DNA of 64,000 nt. Origin: a virus. The DNA is taken from positions 62,001 to 126,000 of the IMG/VR virus record IMGVR_UViG_3300042307_001176. The stretch is one strand, 5' to 3'. Positions within the stretch are counted from its first letter, which is position 1, and each line of letters opens with the position of its first letter. The notes beneath the pieces are model-generated. The model did not search any database. It was not told the origin of the DNA and worked only from the letters and a program-made list of their open reading frames with translations. The position numbers and the translations under genes were made by a program. Of the stretch, positions 8,685-16,861 are shown piece after piece.

Positions 8685-9017
8685 ATGATAGAAGGCTATG
8701 TTTATCTTATTGTAGAAGGAGATCAGTACGGAGAGGAGAAGTATAAAATTGGAATCACTAAAAATGACCCTCAAGAAAGATTAAAGAAATTAAAAACTGG
8801 TAATTCCGGAGATCTATCTGTGCTTAAAACATATAGAAGCAGAAATTATAAAAAGATAGAAAGATGGCTTCATAGAAAATATAAATTGCAGAGAACATTA
8901 TCTAATAATGAATTCTTCCATCTGACTGATTCTGAAGTTATTGGTTTTACCGAGGATTGCAAAAAAATAGATGAGATTGTTTCAACACTAAGCGAATTGA
9001 ATCCTTTCTTTAAGTAG
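8685..9017 (+). CDS. T5orf172/MUG113-type GIY-YIG-superfamily protein
   Basis: The ATG at 8685 is chosen because the upstream extension is a hydrophobic out-of-pattern stretch antisense to the neighbouring gene. The 110-residue protein has GYVYLIVEGDQYGEEKYKIG, then a DPQERLKKLKTGN segment, then a WLHRKYKLQRTLSNNEFFHL segment: the complete short T5orf172 domain, a GIY-YIG relative. By family it may bind or nick DNA; the role in phages is not established. It stands alone between two minus-strand genes. Confidence 0.8.
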   Translation: MIEGYVYLIVEGDQYGEEKYKIGITKNDPQERLKKLKTGNSGDLSVLKTYRSRNYKKIERWLHRKYKLQRTLSNNEFFHLTDSEVIGFTEDCKKIDEIVSTLSELNPFFK

Positions 9018-9018
9018 T

Positions 9019-9603
9019 TTATTTTTTATCTTTTCTATTAGCTTTAGCTTGCTTGTATAAAGCTTTATCACCCATCTTTGTTGTTTTACCTCCTGTTACA
9101 AAAGAATTAACTCTAGCCATTGCCCATTGTTGTGGTGTTGTTCCTGGAATATGACCTATTTTCCAAGCTGCATAACCCCTTTTCCATACCTGAGTTAATA
9201 TACCTTGGGGAAATCCAGTCTTATCTGATTTATTCTTTAGAGCTTTTTTTACTGGGCTACCAGCAGAAGTTACTCCCTCATTTAAGAATCCCTCAATTTC
9301 AAGGATCTCATCTTCTGATAAAGATTCTAATAAATCTATAAACTCATTTTCTATTTCTTCTAAGACACTCATGAATTGATAAGGGTCTGTCATTAAATTT
9401 TCCCCAAACATTTCTTTGTATTTTTTAGTGTATTTGCTTGTTTTGGTTTTTACTGGCTTACCCTTTCCTGCTTTGCGCGATTTATAATCAGCATCCCATG
9501 GACCATAAGCAGAAGAATCAGAATCATCTTTGCCACCATGTTTTTTTATCTCCCTTTTCATCACATTAGGATTAGTAGACAAGTATTTTTTTGGGTATTT
9601 CAT
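9019..9603 (-). CDS. conserved phage protein with two DUF-type domains, 194 aa
   Basis: The N-terminal part (1-70) has a SSAYGPWDADYKSRKAGKGK segment and a TSKYTKKYKEMFGE segment. The C-terminal part (110-190) has KTGFPQGILTQVWKRGYAAW, HIPGTTPQQWAMARVNSF and VTGGKTTKMGDKALYKQ segments. Both halves recur in large-phage proteins under uncharacterised DUF names (I recall DUF5824 for the C-terminal part, unverified). The basic character and position suggest a virion or head protein, but nothing here proves it. Confidence 0.7.
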   Translation of the reverse strand: MKYPKKYLSTNPNVMKREIKKHGGKDDSDSSAYGPWDADYKSRKAGKGKPVKTKTSKYTKKYKEMFGENLMTDPYQFMSVLEEIENEFIDLLESLSEDEILEIEGFLNEGVTSAGSPVKKALKNKSDKTGFPQGILTQVWKRGYAAWKIGHIPGTTPQQWAMARVNSFVTGGKTTKMGDKALYKQAKANRKDKK

Positions 9604-9678
9604 TCAATATATATTCAATTTTGTTAAAACATTTTTTTAATTAATAAGAAATTTCTATCTTTACCTAAAATTAAGATA

Positions 9679-10098
9679 ATGGAGTTCCAAAGGAGCAAAT
9701 ACAGCAGAAGAATTAGAAAGAAAAAGAGGGTCGGCGAATTCAGACAATATGGATTTTGTATTGATGTTTACTGTGGTCCAGATCCAGATGGAAAAATTGT
9801 AGATGAGATAATCAATATTGTCATATCTAGAGGAATGGATTGTACAGGTGGAGGTGATCAGGAGAAATACCAATTCTTTTTTGATAGTCTAAAAAACGAA
9901 TCAGATAAAGAATGGGTTTCTAATGAAATTAAAAAAATCGAGGAAGTAGAAGATGTAGTTTATTACGGAACTGTTGATGTGTGGCACGATGATGCAGATC
10001 AATATTTTGAAGAAGTCGATAAAATCAGAAAAGAATATGTCGAGAATTATTTAAAAAAACAAGAGGATGAGAAAACTAGCGACAATTCAGAAAATTAA
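9679..10098 (+). CDS. YggL/DUF469-like ribosome-associated protein
   Basis: The 139-residue protein begins MEFQRSKYSRRIRKKKRVGE, followed by EFRQYGFCIDVYC and SRGMDCTGGGD, matching the YggL family order (SRRLRKK, VDEFQELGF, then a GGG element). E. coli YggL binds the 50S subunit. A phage homologue could tune host ribosomes or guard large subunits. It overlaps the RNA ligase gene by 32 bases and heads a plus-strand unit. The acidic C-terminal tail is longer than in the bacterial protein. Confidence 0.7.
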   Translation: MEFQRSKYSRRIRKKKRVGEFRQYGFCIDVYCGPDPDGKIVDEIINIVISRGMDCTGGGDQEKYQFFFDSLKNESDKEWVSNEIKKIEEVEDVVYYGTVDVWHDDADQYFEEVDKIRKEYVENYLKKQEDEKTSDNSEN

Positions 10099-11086
10099 AG
10101 AAATCCTTCCAATTGAAGGAGCAGATGCTATTGAGTTAGCAATTGTAAACGGATGGAAAGTAGTAGTGGGAAAAAACGTAGAACACAAAGAAGGTGATTA
10201 TGTTATTTACTGTGAGATTGATTCGTTTCTTCCTATAAAAGAAGAATTTGAATTTCTTAGAAAGTCATCATATAAAAAAATGGCAGATGGCACTGAGGGA
10301 TTCAGATTGAGAACAATTAAACTTAGAGGACAAGTTTCTCAAGGTCTAATTATTCCTATAAATGTTCTTATGAGATATAAGAATTTTCAAGTTGAATTTG
10401 AAGAAGGATCTGACGTATCTGAAATTTTAGGTGTCGTTAAATATGAACCACCTATACCTGCAGAGTTATCTGGAATAGCTAAAGGATTATTTCCTGGATT
10501 CATTCCAAAGACTGATGAGGAAAGGATTCAGAATCTTTCTGAAGTATTTGAGACATGGAAAGAAGAACATAAATTCTATGTGACAGAAAAGCTAGACGGA
10601 AGTTCTGCTACATACTATTACAAAGATGGAGAATTTGGAGTATGCTCTAGAAACTTAGAGCTTTTAGAAACTGAAGGAAATTCATTCTGGAAAGTTGCAA
10701 GAAATCTAGATCTAGAGAACAAAATGAAATCTTTAGGATACAATGTGTGTTTCCAAGGTGAATTAATTGGCGAGGGTATACAAGGTAATCCTTATAAAAT
10801 ATTAGGACAGACGGTTAAGTTCTTTAATGTGTTCAATATTGACACCCGTGAATATGTGGGATTAACAGAATTTGTTAATACTATTCATGGATTAGGACTT
10901 GATACTGTACCTAAGATTGAAACAGAATTTACTTTACCAGATACAATAGAGGATCTTTTATCTTATGCAGATGAAAAATCTTCATTAAATTCAAACTTTG
11001 ATCGAGAAGGCGTAGTTATAAGAAGTATAGACAGAACAATATCATTTAAAGTGATTAGTAATAAATTCCTACTGAATGAAAAATAG
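10067..11086 (+). CDS. DraRnl-type RNA ligase
   Basis: This 339-residue protein has an N-terminal OB-like module (1-130; VNGWKVVVGKNVEHKEGDYV) followed by a nucleotidyltransferase core. The adenylation site is TEKLDGSS with Lys175, followed by SRN (194-196), GELIGEGIQGNPY (231-243), FFNVFNI and REGVVIRS. This order is that of the Deinococcus RNA ligase (Rnl5) family, in which the OB module precedes the catalytic domain. It should seal 3'-OH/5'-phosphate breaks in RNA, with tRNA repair an obvious role given the tRNA arrays. It overlaps its neighbours on both sides. Confidence 0.9.
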   Translation: MRKLATIQKIKEILPIEGADAIELAIVNGWKVVVGKNVEHKEGDYVIYCEIDSFLPIKEEFEFLRKSSYKKMADGTEGFRLRTIKLRGQVSQGLIIPINVLMRYKNFQVEFEEGSDVSEILGVVKYEPPIPAELSGIAKGLFPGFIPKTDEERIQNLSEVFETWKEEHKFYVTEKLDGSSATYYYKDGEFGVCSRNLELLETEGNSFWKVARNLDLENKMKSLGYNVCFQGELIGEGIQGNPYKILGQTVKFFNVFNIDTREYVGLTEFVNTIHGLGLDTVPKIETEFTLPDTIEDLLSYADEKSSLNSNFDREGVVIRSIDRTISFKVISNKFLLNEK

Positions 11087-12083
11087 AAAAGTTCCAAAAA
11101 ATAATGTGGAGGTTACGGAAAGAATAAACAATTTAATTAATATAAATAGAAAAATGAGAGATAGACACATATCATTTGAGGATGATGATTTAGAATCAAT
11201 AGACACGCAAAAACACACACAATGGTCAGTATTACAAAGTGGTCAATTTGCTCCATCTTATGTTTCAATATCACAAGTACCTTCTGGGCTTTATGAAATG
11301 AAATGGAATAGTTCATTACAGACTTGGGTTATTGCTAAGCAAGCTTTAAATATTGATGAACTTTACGAGCTTCCATCGCCAGAGATTGAAAGCATTCTAA
11401 GTGATATAAAAATATTCTGGAGAAAAAGAGAAACCTATAGGGAGTATAACTTCGTACACAAAAGGGGTATTTTACTTTACGGAGATCCTGGGTGTGGTAA
11501 ATCTGGAATTATACAGCTTTGCGTTAAAAACCTAATAGAGGAAGAGAATGGTATTGTTATTAATATCAAAGAAGATGAGGATTTTAAAGCATTTGTTGAA
11601 ATGGTTCCCACTATAAGATCTATTGAACCAGAAAGACCTCTTATTGTAATACTAGAAGATATTGACTCATTAGCAGGGGAAGACAGATATTCAACAACAA
11701 AATTGCTTAATATTCTAGATGGGGTTAAGCAGATAGAAAATGTTGTTTATATAGCAACAACAAACTATCCGGAAAAACTACAAGAACGTATTACTAATCG
11801 TCCATCAAGATTTGATAGAAGATACGAGGTGCAAATGCCTTCAGGCGAAATTAGAGAAGCTTATATAAAAAATAAGCTTACTGACGAAGATCTTAAAAAA
11901 ATAGATATTAAAAAATGGATAGAGCTTACTGACGGAATGTCTCTTTCACACTTAAAAGAATTAGTAATTTCTGTTGTAGTAATGAGTAAAGACTTTGATG
12001 AATCAATTGCTACCCTTAATAGTATGGGAGAAAAACCTAAGGTTACAAGCAGGAAGAAATCTAAATTAGGATTTGGAAATTAA
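11076..12083 (+). CDS. AAA+ ATPase (BCS1/26S-proteasome-ATPase-like)
   Basis: The 335-residue protein has Walker A GDPGCGKS (136-143), Walker B LIVILEDIDSLAG (about 189-201), sensor ATTN (227-230) and an arginine-finger region RPSRFDRRYEV (242-252). The N-terminal 100 residues are unique. Such single-domain AAA proteins remodel proteins or complexes; the substrate is unknown. It overlaps the RNA ligase gene by 11 bases and is followed almost immediately by the GT9 gene. Confidence 0.88.
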   Translation: MKNRKVPKNNVEVTERINNLININRKMRDRHISFEDDDLESIDTQKHTQWSVLQSGQFAPSYVSISQVPSGLYEMKWNSSLQTWVIAKQALNIDELYELPSPEIESILSDIKIFWRKRETYREYNFVHKRGILLYGDPGCGKSGIIQLCVKNLIEEENGIVINIKEDEDFKAFVEMVPTIRSIEPERPLIVILEDIDSLAGEDRYSTTKLLNILDGVKQIENVVYIATTNYPEKLQERITNRPSRFDRRYEVQMPSGEIREAYIKNKLTDEDLKKIDIKKWIELTDGMSLSHLKELVISVVVMSKDFDESIATLNSMGEKPKVTSRKKSKLGFGN

Positions 12084-12084
12084 T

Positions 12085-12972
12085 ATGGAAAGATCATTAA
12101 TAAGAATATGTTCCGGATCCCTTGGTGATACTATAGGAGCAATGGCAGTAATAGACTCGTATCGTTCTAAAAATAATAAAAATGTATCTGTTATTTGCAA
12201 TCTCCATAGCGAGTATTTTTGTAATAGCTATCCAGACATTAAAAAAATATATCCACATAATTCCGTTCCTAATTATGCGCCAGATATCGATAAATGGGTA
12301 ATAGACGGAATAGAATATGACGAGTACAAGCAGATCGTATACAAATTTGATAAGCCGTTGATGAAAGGATACGCACAACAGCTTGATGTAAAAGAATGGA
12401 ATAGACCAATGATAGATTCTTTTGTAAAAGAAAGACCAATAAAAGGTAAATATGCGTGTTTTTCTATGCACTCAACAGCTCAATCTAAACATTGGAATTA
12501 TGAAGAAGGCTGGGATCAATTGTGTAAAATGCTCAGAAAAAAAGGAATAACACCAGTTTGTATAGATGTTCACGAAAGCTTCGGTACTGATGGGAATTGG
12601 AATACTGTACCTAAGTCATGTGTCAAAAGAAATGGAATGAATCTTAAAGAGATGTCCAACTACATACACCATTCTGAATTCTTTATAGGCTTAAGTAGCG
12701 GTTTAACATGGGTTGCTCACGCTTTAGGTAAACCAGTAGTTATGATATCAGGGGTAACTTCGGAAGATAATGAATTTACTGAAGACACAGTTAGGTTAAT
12801 AAACAAAGATGTTTGTCATGGATGTATAAACAATCATCAACATAAATTTGATTCGGATGACTGGTTCTGGTGTCCTTTACATAAAGGAACAGAAAAACAT
12901 TTTGAGTGCACAAAGACAATCACACCGGAGCAGGTTTTCAATTCCTTATCCCATTTATTACCCAAAGAATAA
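12085..12972 (+). CDS. GT9 glycosyltransferase, O-heptosyltransferase-like
   Basis: The start is the ATG at 12085, one base after the AAA gene. The N-terminal SGSLGDTIGAMAVIDSY and the central SSGLTWVAHALGKPVVM segments are typical of GT9 (ADP-heptose transferase fold, GT-B). The C-terminal part has four Cys (about 244, 247, 263, 275) within CHGCINN, a FDSDDWFWCP segment and FECTKTITP. I associate this layout with the autotransporter strand-loop-strand O-heptosyltransferases that bind a metal there. The target may be a phage or host surface protein. Confidence 0.8.
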   Translation: MERSLIRICSGSLGDTIGAMAVIDSYRSKNNKNVSVICNLHSEYFCNSYPDIKKIYPHNSVPNYAPDIDKWVIDGIEYDEYKQIVYKFDKPLMKGYAQQLDVKEWNRPMIDSFVKERPIKGKYACFSMHSTAQSKHWNYEEGWDQLCKMLRKKGITPVCIDVHESFGTDGNWNTVPKSCVKRNGMNLKEMSNYIHHSEFFIGLSSGLTWVAHALGKPVVMISGVTSEDNEFTEDTVRLINKDVCHGCINNHQHKFDSDDWFWCPLHKGTEKHFECTKTITPEQVFNSLSHLLPKE

Positions 12973-13012
12973 TTTATATAAAATCCTGCTGATATATAAT
13001 CTATAGTTATTT

Positions 13013-14086
13013 ATGAAAAGCTTTAGAAACAAATATCCAGGTCTGTCAGAGAATCAGCTACTTATAAAGTATAAAATATGGCAGAGAGAAAAAGAAACTC
13101 AAAGACTTCTAAATGAAGCAGAGGAGAGGAAGAAATACAAAGATCCGTTTAGTAAAAAAAATGATACAGGTGAAGATGGTGCTTATGATGGAGCTTTAGA
13201 TGTAGATGGAAGTCACGGGGTTGTTTCTGATGCTGCTTTAGTTGGTGCTAGAGTAAATTTTTTGTATGCAAATAGTGGGGGTTTAATAAAAACAGCTATC
13301 ACTGATTTTGAAGGAAGATTTAATATACCCAGAAGTTTTGGATCGGGAGAAATATATATTAATGGCGGAATAGATGCTGTTAATGGATTACCATATAGAG
13401 GTGGATTTAGAATAGATCCTCCGTTTTTTCATCAATATAGGGCAATTACACCTTTAACACATATTACTAGTCACATTTGGACAAATACAGCAACTAGAAT
13501 TCCACAAGAAGCCTTAACAATAGTACTTGATTATTTGCCTGAATTTTTTGGAATACCAACGGATAATATAGATCATTCAATATTTGGTAAGGATCACGTA
13601 AGATCAACTTTAGAGGGTCTAAGAGGAGCTAAAGAGATACAAGCCATAAATACCCTTATTGAAATATATTCAGAGCTTATAAGCGGACTAAAAGCAAATC
13701 ATTCAAGTGAATTAGAAGGACTAAAAATTCAAACATACAGAGAAATAGGTGATGCTTTACTAACAAAAATAAATGGACAGGAAACGGAAAAATATTTTGA
13801 GAATATTTTTAAATTCCATATTAGCGGACAGAAAAAAAATCACGATGCCTGCTGTACAGAACTCATAAACAAAGCATCAGATATTATTAAAGACTCTTTA
13901 GATTTAGGATCATTGGAATGTACATCAAATATACAGTCAATAAATTTAGCTGTTAAATCCGAATGGACGGAGAAGGCTTTAATTATGACAGAGGATAATG
14001 GAATTACGAAATCCGATGTTTGGAAAGATATAGAGAATAAAAAACCGGAAAATTTAATGGATCAGATTAATATACCTACGGTTTAA
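13013..14086 (+). CDS. putative virion protein with Ig-like/beta insert, 357 aa
   Basis: After a charged helical N-terminus, residues 55-125 read DGALDVDGSHGVVSDAALVG, then a FLYANSGG segment, then TAITDFEGRFNIP. This is the pattern of carboxypeptidase-regulatory/Ig-like repeats found in phage structural proteins. The C-terminal half is helical, with a Cys-Cys pair (HDACCTELI). A GATATATAAT box lies at 12991-13000, about 13 bases before the start, as with other virion-type genes. The role is inferred, not shown. Confidence 0.55.
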   Translation: MKSFRNKYPGLSENQLLIKYKIWQREKETQRLLNEAEERKKYKDPFSKKNDTGEDGAYDGALDVDGSHGVVSDAALVGARVNFLYANSGGLIKTAITDFEGRFNIPRSFGSGEIYINGGIDAVNGLPYRGGFRIDPPFFHQYRAITPLTHITSHIWTNTATRIPQEALTIVLDYLPEFFGIPTDNIDHSIFGKDHVRSTLEGLRGAKEIQAINTLIEIYSELISGLKANHSSELEGLKIQTYREIGDALLTKINGQETEKYFENIFKFHISGQKKNHDACCTELINKASDIIKDSLDLGSLECTSNIQSINLAVKSEWTEKALIMTEDNGITKSDVWKDIENKKPENLMDQINIPTV

Positions 14087-14691
14087 TCTTTCTCATGGTG
14101 ATCTAAAGCTTTACCGAATTTATCCAACTTGTTCATTATCTTCTTAAGTTCATTAAAAGACCAAGGCTTAAGAGAGTTTGTATCCAATCCAATATCCATG
14201 GTTCTTCTTCTTTCATTTGCTTTTGATGAAGTCCACCATTCGTCTGGCTGAAGATTATTATGGCAATGTCCATGTAATTGCCAAGATCCTTTATGGCATT
14301 TGTTCCACATCTTCATCGGCCAATGACTCATGATTATTCGGATTCCATCAATCTCAATTTCTAAATAATGTTGTACACTGGAAAAATAATCATGACAATC
14401 ATCTCTATTATTCTCCAAATGATGATCGTGATTCCCTAGTATTAAATGTATGTTTGAACAATTTAACCTGTCTCTGAATTTCTTAATATTATCGAATCCA
14501 CCAAAACTCCAGTCGCCTAAATGATAAAGTGTGTCTTCGTATCCTACAGTGGAATTTATTGATCTAACTATAAATTCGTCGTGTTCAGAAAGGGAGCTAA
14601 ACTTTCTGCATCTTTTGTCATTGTCCCAAGAGGTACATCCGGAAACTAAATTCTTATGCCCGTAATGAGTATCTGAAGTGAAATATATCAT
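14083..14691 (-). CDS. calcineurin-like metallophosphoesterase
   Basis: I start at the ATG at 14691 because the protein then begins MIYFTSDTHYGHKN, the first metal-binding motif. GDWSFGG, LILGNHDHH, MSHWPM and LHGHCHNN complete the five-motif calcineurin-like set in 202 residues. Substrates in this family range from nucleotides to RNA ends and cannot be told from sequence. The upstream 70 bases contain the palindrome GTTCCGGAAC. It is divergent from the gene at 14765 and converges on the putative virion gene with a 4-base overlap. Confidence 0.88.
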   Translation of the reverse strand: MIYFTSDTHYGHKNLVSGCTSWDNDKRCRKFSSLSEHDEFIVRSINSTVGYEDTLYHLGDWSFGGFDNIKKFRDRLNCSNIHLILGNHDHHLENNRDDCHDYFSSVQHYLEIEIDGIRIIMSHWPMKMWNKCHKGSWQLHGHCHNNLQPDEWWTSSKANERRRTMDIGLDTNSLKPWSFNELKKIMNKLDKFGKALDHHEKD

Positions 14692-14764
14692 GAAAATTAT
14701 ACGCTTTTTTTGTTTTTTGTTCCGGAACTTTTGTTCTTTTTTTCTGTAAAATAATAAAAATAAT

Positions 14765-15316
14765 ATGGATTTTAAAGACTTTAAAGAGTGTATAGACAAT
14801 TTAATTGAAATGCACAGAAAAAGTGACGAAGCTTATAAATTAAAAATAGACATCCTTGATTACCATGATGAATACGAGAAAGCTGTTACTATATTATGGA
14901 GTCAAATATTAACTGATACTGGACAAGACTGGTTATACTGGTATCTTTATGATAAAAATGGAATATCAGGAAAGCCTAGAAAAGATATGCAGGCTTGGGA
15001 TGAGGACAAGAAAGAAATTTGTAAAAATCTTAAGGGCCTTCATAGCTTTCTTGTAGAAAGTAATTACTTTCGAATCCAAGGTAAAAATGAAGAGGAAAAA
15101 ATAATAGACGCTAATAATATTACAGAAGTGAATAATCTTACCGATGAGAAGATGCCATGTATAATAAACTGGGATTTACACCAAAAGCTTAAAAAACCCA
15201 CTGAGATTAAAACCGAATTTGACTTTAAAAAAGAGCCAGGTAAGAAAAAAAATAAAATTAAAAAAGAAATAGTTCCTAAGAAAAAATCAAAGGACGGAGA
15301 AGATTCTAATAAATAA
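14765..15316 (+). CDS. conserved phage hypothetical protein, 183 aa
   Basis: Residues 35-100 contain KAVTILWSQILTDTGQDWLY and DMQAWDEDKKEICKNLKGLH, a block I associate with uncharacterised proteins of large phages. The C-terminal 40 residues are a Lys-rich basic tail that could bind nucleic acid. It begins a plus-strand run of small genes leading to thymidylate synthase. Function unknown. Confidence 0.65.
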   Translation: MDFKDFKECIDNLIEMHRKSDEAYKLKIDILDYHDEYEKAVTILWSQILTDTGQDWLYWYLYDKNGISGKPRKDMQAWDEDKKEICKNLKGLHSFLVESNYFRIQGKNEEEKIIDANNITEVNNLTDEKMPCIINWDLHQKLKKPTEIKTEFDFKKEPGKKKNKIKKEIVPKKKSKDGEDSNK

Positions 15317-15322
15317 AAATAT

Positions 15323-15514
15323 ATGTCAGGAAAAATAAATCCAAAAATAATATTAGAAGATAAAGAGTATGAATTAGAAAAAATTCATATATCTGAACTA
15401 AATTATCTAATGGTGAGATTATTTAATCCAATAGAGAAGAATTATATTACTTACAATCTTGGTGATTATAATCCCGAGAATAATTTTATAAAAGATGCGA
15501 TCGAAAAAATCTGA
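15323..15514 (+). CDS. small hypothetical protein, 63 aa
   Basis: A 63-codon ORF starts MSGKINPKIILEDKEYELEK six bases after the previous gene and overlaps the next start by 20 bases. The tight packing supports it. No motif is recognised. Confidence 0.55.
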   Translation: MSGKINPKIILEDKEYELEKIHISELNYLMVRLFNPIEKNYITYNLGDYNPENNFIKDAIEKI

Positions 15515-15971
15515 CGAGATAGTACTTCTAAATAGTGAAGGGCCAATACTTAAAGCTAAAAAAACAGATTCTGATGAATATGTATTGTATGATAAAGAAG
15601 ACACAATAGTTGATATACTATCCACTAGCCAATTTACTGACTTCATATACAACAATGTTCCATTGACAGGAACTGATGGCAAAGAAATATATTATGATTC
15701 ATATTCACGAGATATGAAACCAGAGAAGGAAGATTTAGAGATCTTTATTAAAGGAGTACAAACTTTTGTTGCTTTTAATTCGGAAGATGGATCATGGATT
15801 TCTCCTGTTAAATCAGAGAAGGAATGGCAAGAATCGGTTCTAAAAGAATTATTTCCAAGCTATCCACACGGAGCTCCTAAATGGCAATATCTAAATGGGC
15901 TTTTACATATAGCACTAGAATATAAAGAAGGATTAGAAACGGAAGAAAACTACGAAGATGAAAACGGATAA
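15495..15971 (+). CDS. hypothetical protein, 158 aa
   Basis: An acidic soluble protein with a repeated beta-like first half (VLLNSEGPILKAKK, EYVLYDKEDTIVDIL) and an aromatic second half (ELFPSYPHGAPKWQYLNGLL). It overlaps neighbours by 20 and 14 bases in a tightly packed plus-strand unit. No family is recognised. Confidence 0.65.
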   Translation: MRSKKSDEIVLLNSEGPILKAKKTDSDEYVLYDKEDTIVDILSTSQFTDFIYNNVPLTGTDGKEIYYDSYSRDMKPEKEDLEIFIKGVQTFVAFNSEDGSWISPVKSEKEWQESVLKELFPSYPHGAPKWQYLNGLLHIALEYKEGLETEENYEDENG

Positions 15972-16308
15972 GGAATTAATTTATATTGCTTCTCCTTATA
16001 CTAATCCAGATAATAACATTAGGATTCAGAATTATTTAGAAGTTACAAAAATAGCTGCAGATCTTGTATCTAATGGGCATGTTGCTATTTCACCTATAAC
16101 ATACGGACACGTTCTATCGGAATGCAAAGAAATGGCAACTGATTGGGGATTTTGGATGGATTTCTGTTTGGTTCTACTTAATAAATGTGATAAACTCCTA
16201 GTGTGTAATACTATCCCTGGATGGGAAAATTCTAAGGGTGTTGCAGCAGAGATTGAATTTGCAAAACAGAATGGGATAAAAGTTGAATATTTAAAACCAT
16301 TGGAATGA
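15958..16308 (+). CDS. DUF1937/nucleoside 2-deoxyribosyltransferase-like protein
   Basis: The 116-residue protein starts ELIYIASPYTNPDNNIRIQN and has SNGHVAISPITYGHV, LNKCDKLLVCNTIPGWENSK and GVAAEIEFAKQNGI. This is the DUF1937/deoxyribosyltransferase-like Rossmann pattern, in which the Glu of the last block is the likely catalytic position. It may exchange or hydrolyse N-glycosidic bonds of nucleosides or nucleotides. Its position four genes before thymidylate synthase suits nucleotide metabolism. Confidence 0.72.
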   Translation: MKTDKELIYIASPYTNPDNNIRIQNYLEVTKIAADLVSNGHVAISPITYGHVLSECKEMATDWGFWMDFCLVLLNKCDKLLVCNTIPGWENSKGVAAEIEFAKQNGIKVEYLKPLE

Positions 16309-16502
16309 AAAGAATATTTCTGATACAAAATATTAAAGGTAGATACTATTCAAAAAATAGTAAAAGGTTTGGTGGTATAGAATTTGCTACCAGATTTTAC
16401 ATAAAAGAGCAAGCAGATACCACCGCAGAACTTCTAACAGATACTGATTTAGAAGGACCTTTTTTTATAATTGAAGGATTTGAAAAATTTAATAAAGACT
16501 AA
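16305..16502 (+). CDS. small hypothetical protein, 65 aa
   Basis: The ATG overlaps the stop of the deoxyribosyltransferase-like gene (ATGA). The protein is basic and begins MKRIFLIQNIKGRYYSKNSK, with a compact beta-strand-like layout. Coupling to the gene before suggests a related job. No family is recognised. Confidence 0.6.
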   Translation: MKRIFLIQNIKGRYYSKNSKRFGGIEFATRFYIKEQADTTAELLTDTDLEGPFFIIEGFEKFNKD

Positions 16503-16597
16503 TGTGTTCACTTAAAAAGAAAATACAAAAACTTATGCTATGGATCTCTTATAAATTTCCAAAAAAAGGCAAAAAAAGTATTTGGGATTTTGATTAA
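16502..16597 (+). CDS. very small basic ORF, 31 aa
   Basis: The ATG overlaps the TAA of the preceding gene (TAATG). The peptide MCSLKKKIQKLMLWISYKFP plus a short Lys-rich tail is amphipathic and basic. Only the coupling and tight spacing support it. Confidence 0.35.
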   Translation: MCSLKKKIQKLMLWISYKFPKKGKKSIWDFD

Positions 16598-16612
16598 ATA
16601 TTAATAAAAAAT

Positions 16613-16861
16613 ATGGAAAAAAAAATAACAGCAGATACTCAATCAAATAGACTAAAAGATGACATTCGAACTGAGTTTGATAAGATAAAGTGGATGATCG
16701 ATGAACATACACGAGTACAGGATAATCAAATTAAATTTAGAGATGAATTAATTAAAGTATTATACTCCCAAGTAGTAGATCTAACTATGATGTCCAAAAT
16801 CGAATTGGGAGATGATGTGATAGCAGAAATTAAACGACTAAAAGATATTATCAATGAATAA
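16613..16861 (+). CDS. hypothetical coiled-coil protein, 82 aa
   Basis: The protein is almost wholly charged helix (RLKDDIRTEFDKIKWMIDEH, then RDELIKVLYSQVVDL). It overlaps the thymidylate synthase start by eight bases, so it is probably co-translated with it. No enzymatic motif. Confidence 0.6.
   Translation: MEKKITADTQSNRLKDDIRTEFDKIKWMIDEHTRVQDNQIKFRDELIKVLYSQVVDLTMMSKIELGDDVIAEIKRLKDIINE

Noticed and set aside
12097-12471. 124-aa minus-strand ORF inside the GT9 gene
   Set aside because: It is an antisense frame of a gene with clear motifs, rich in Tyr, Ile and Phe as expected of shadow frames.
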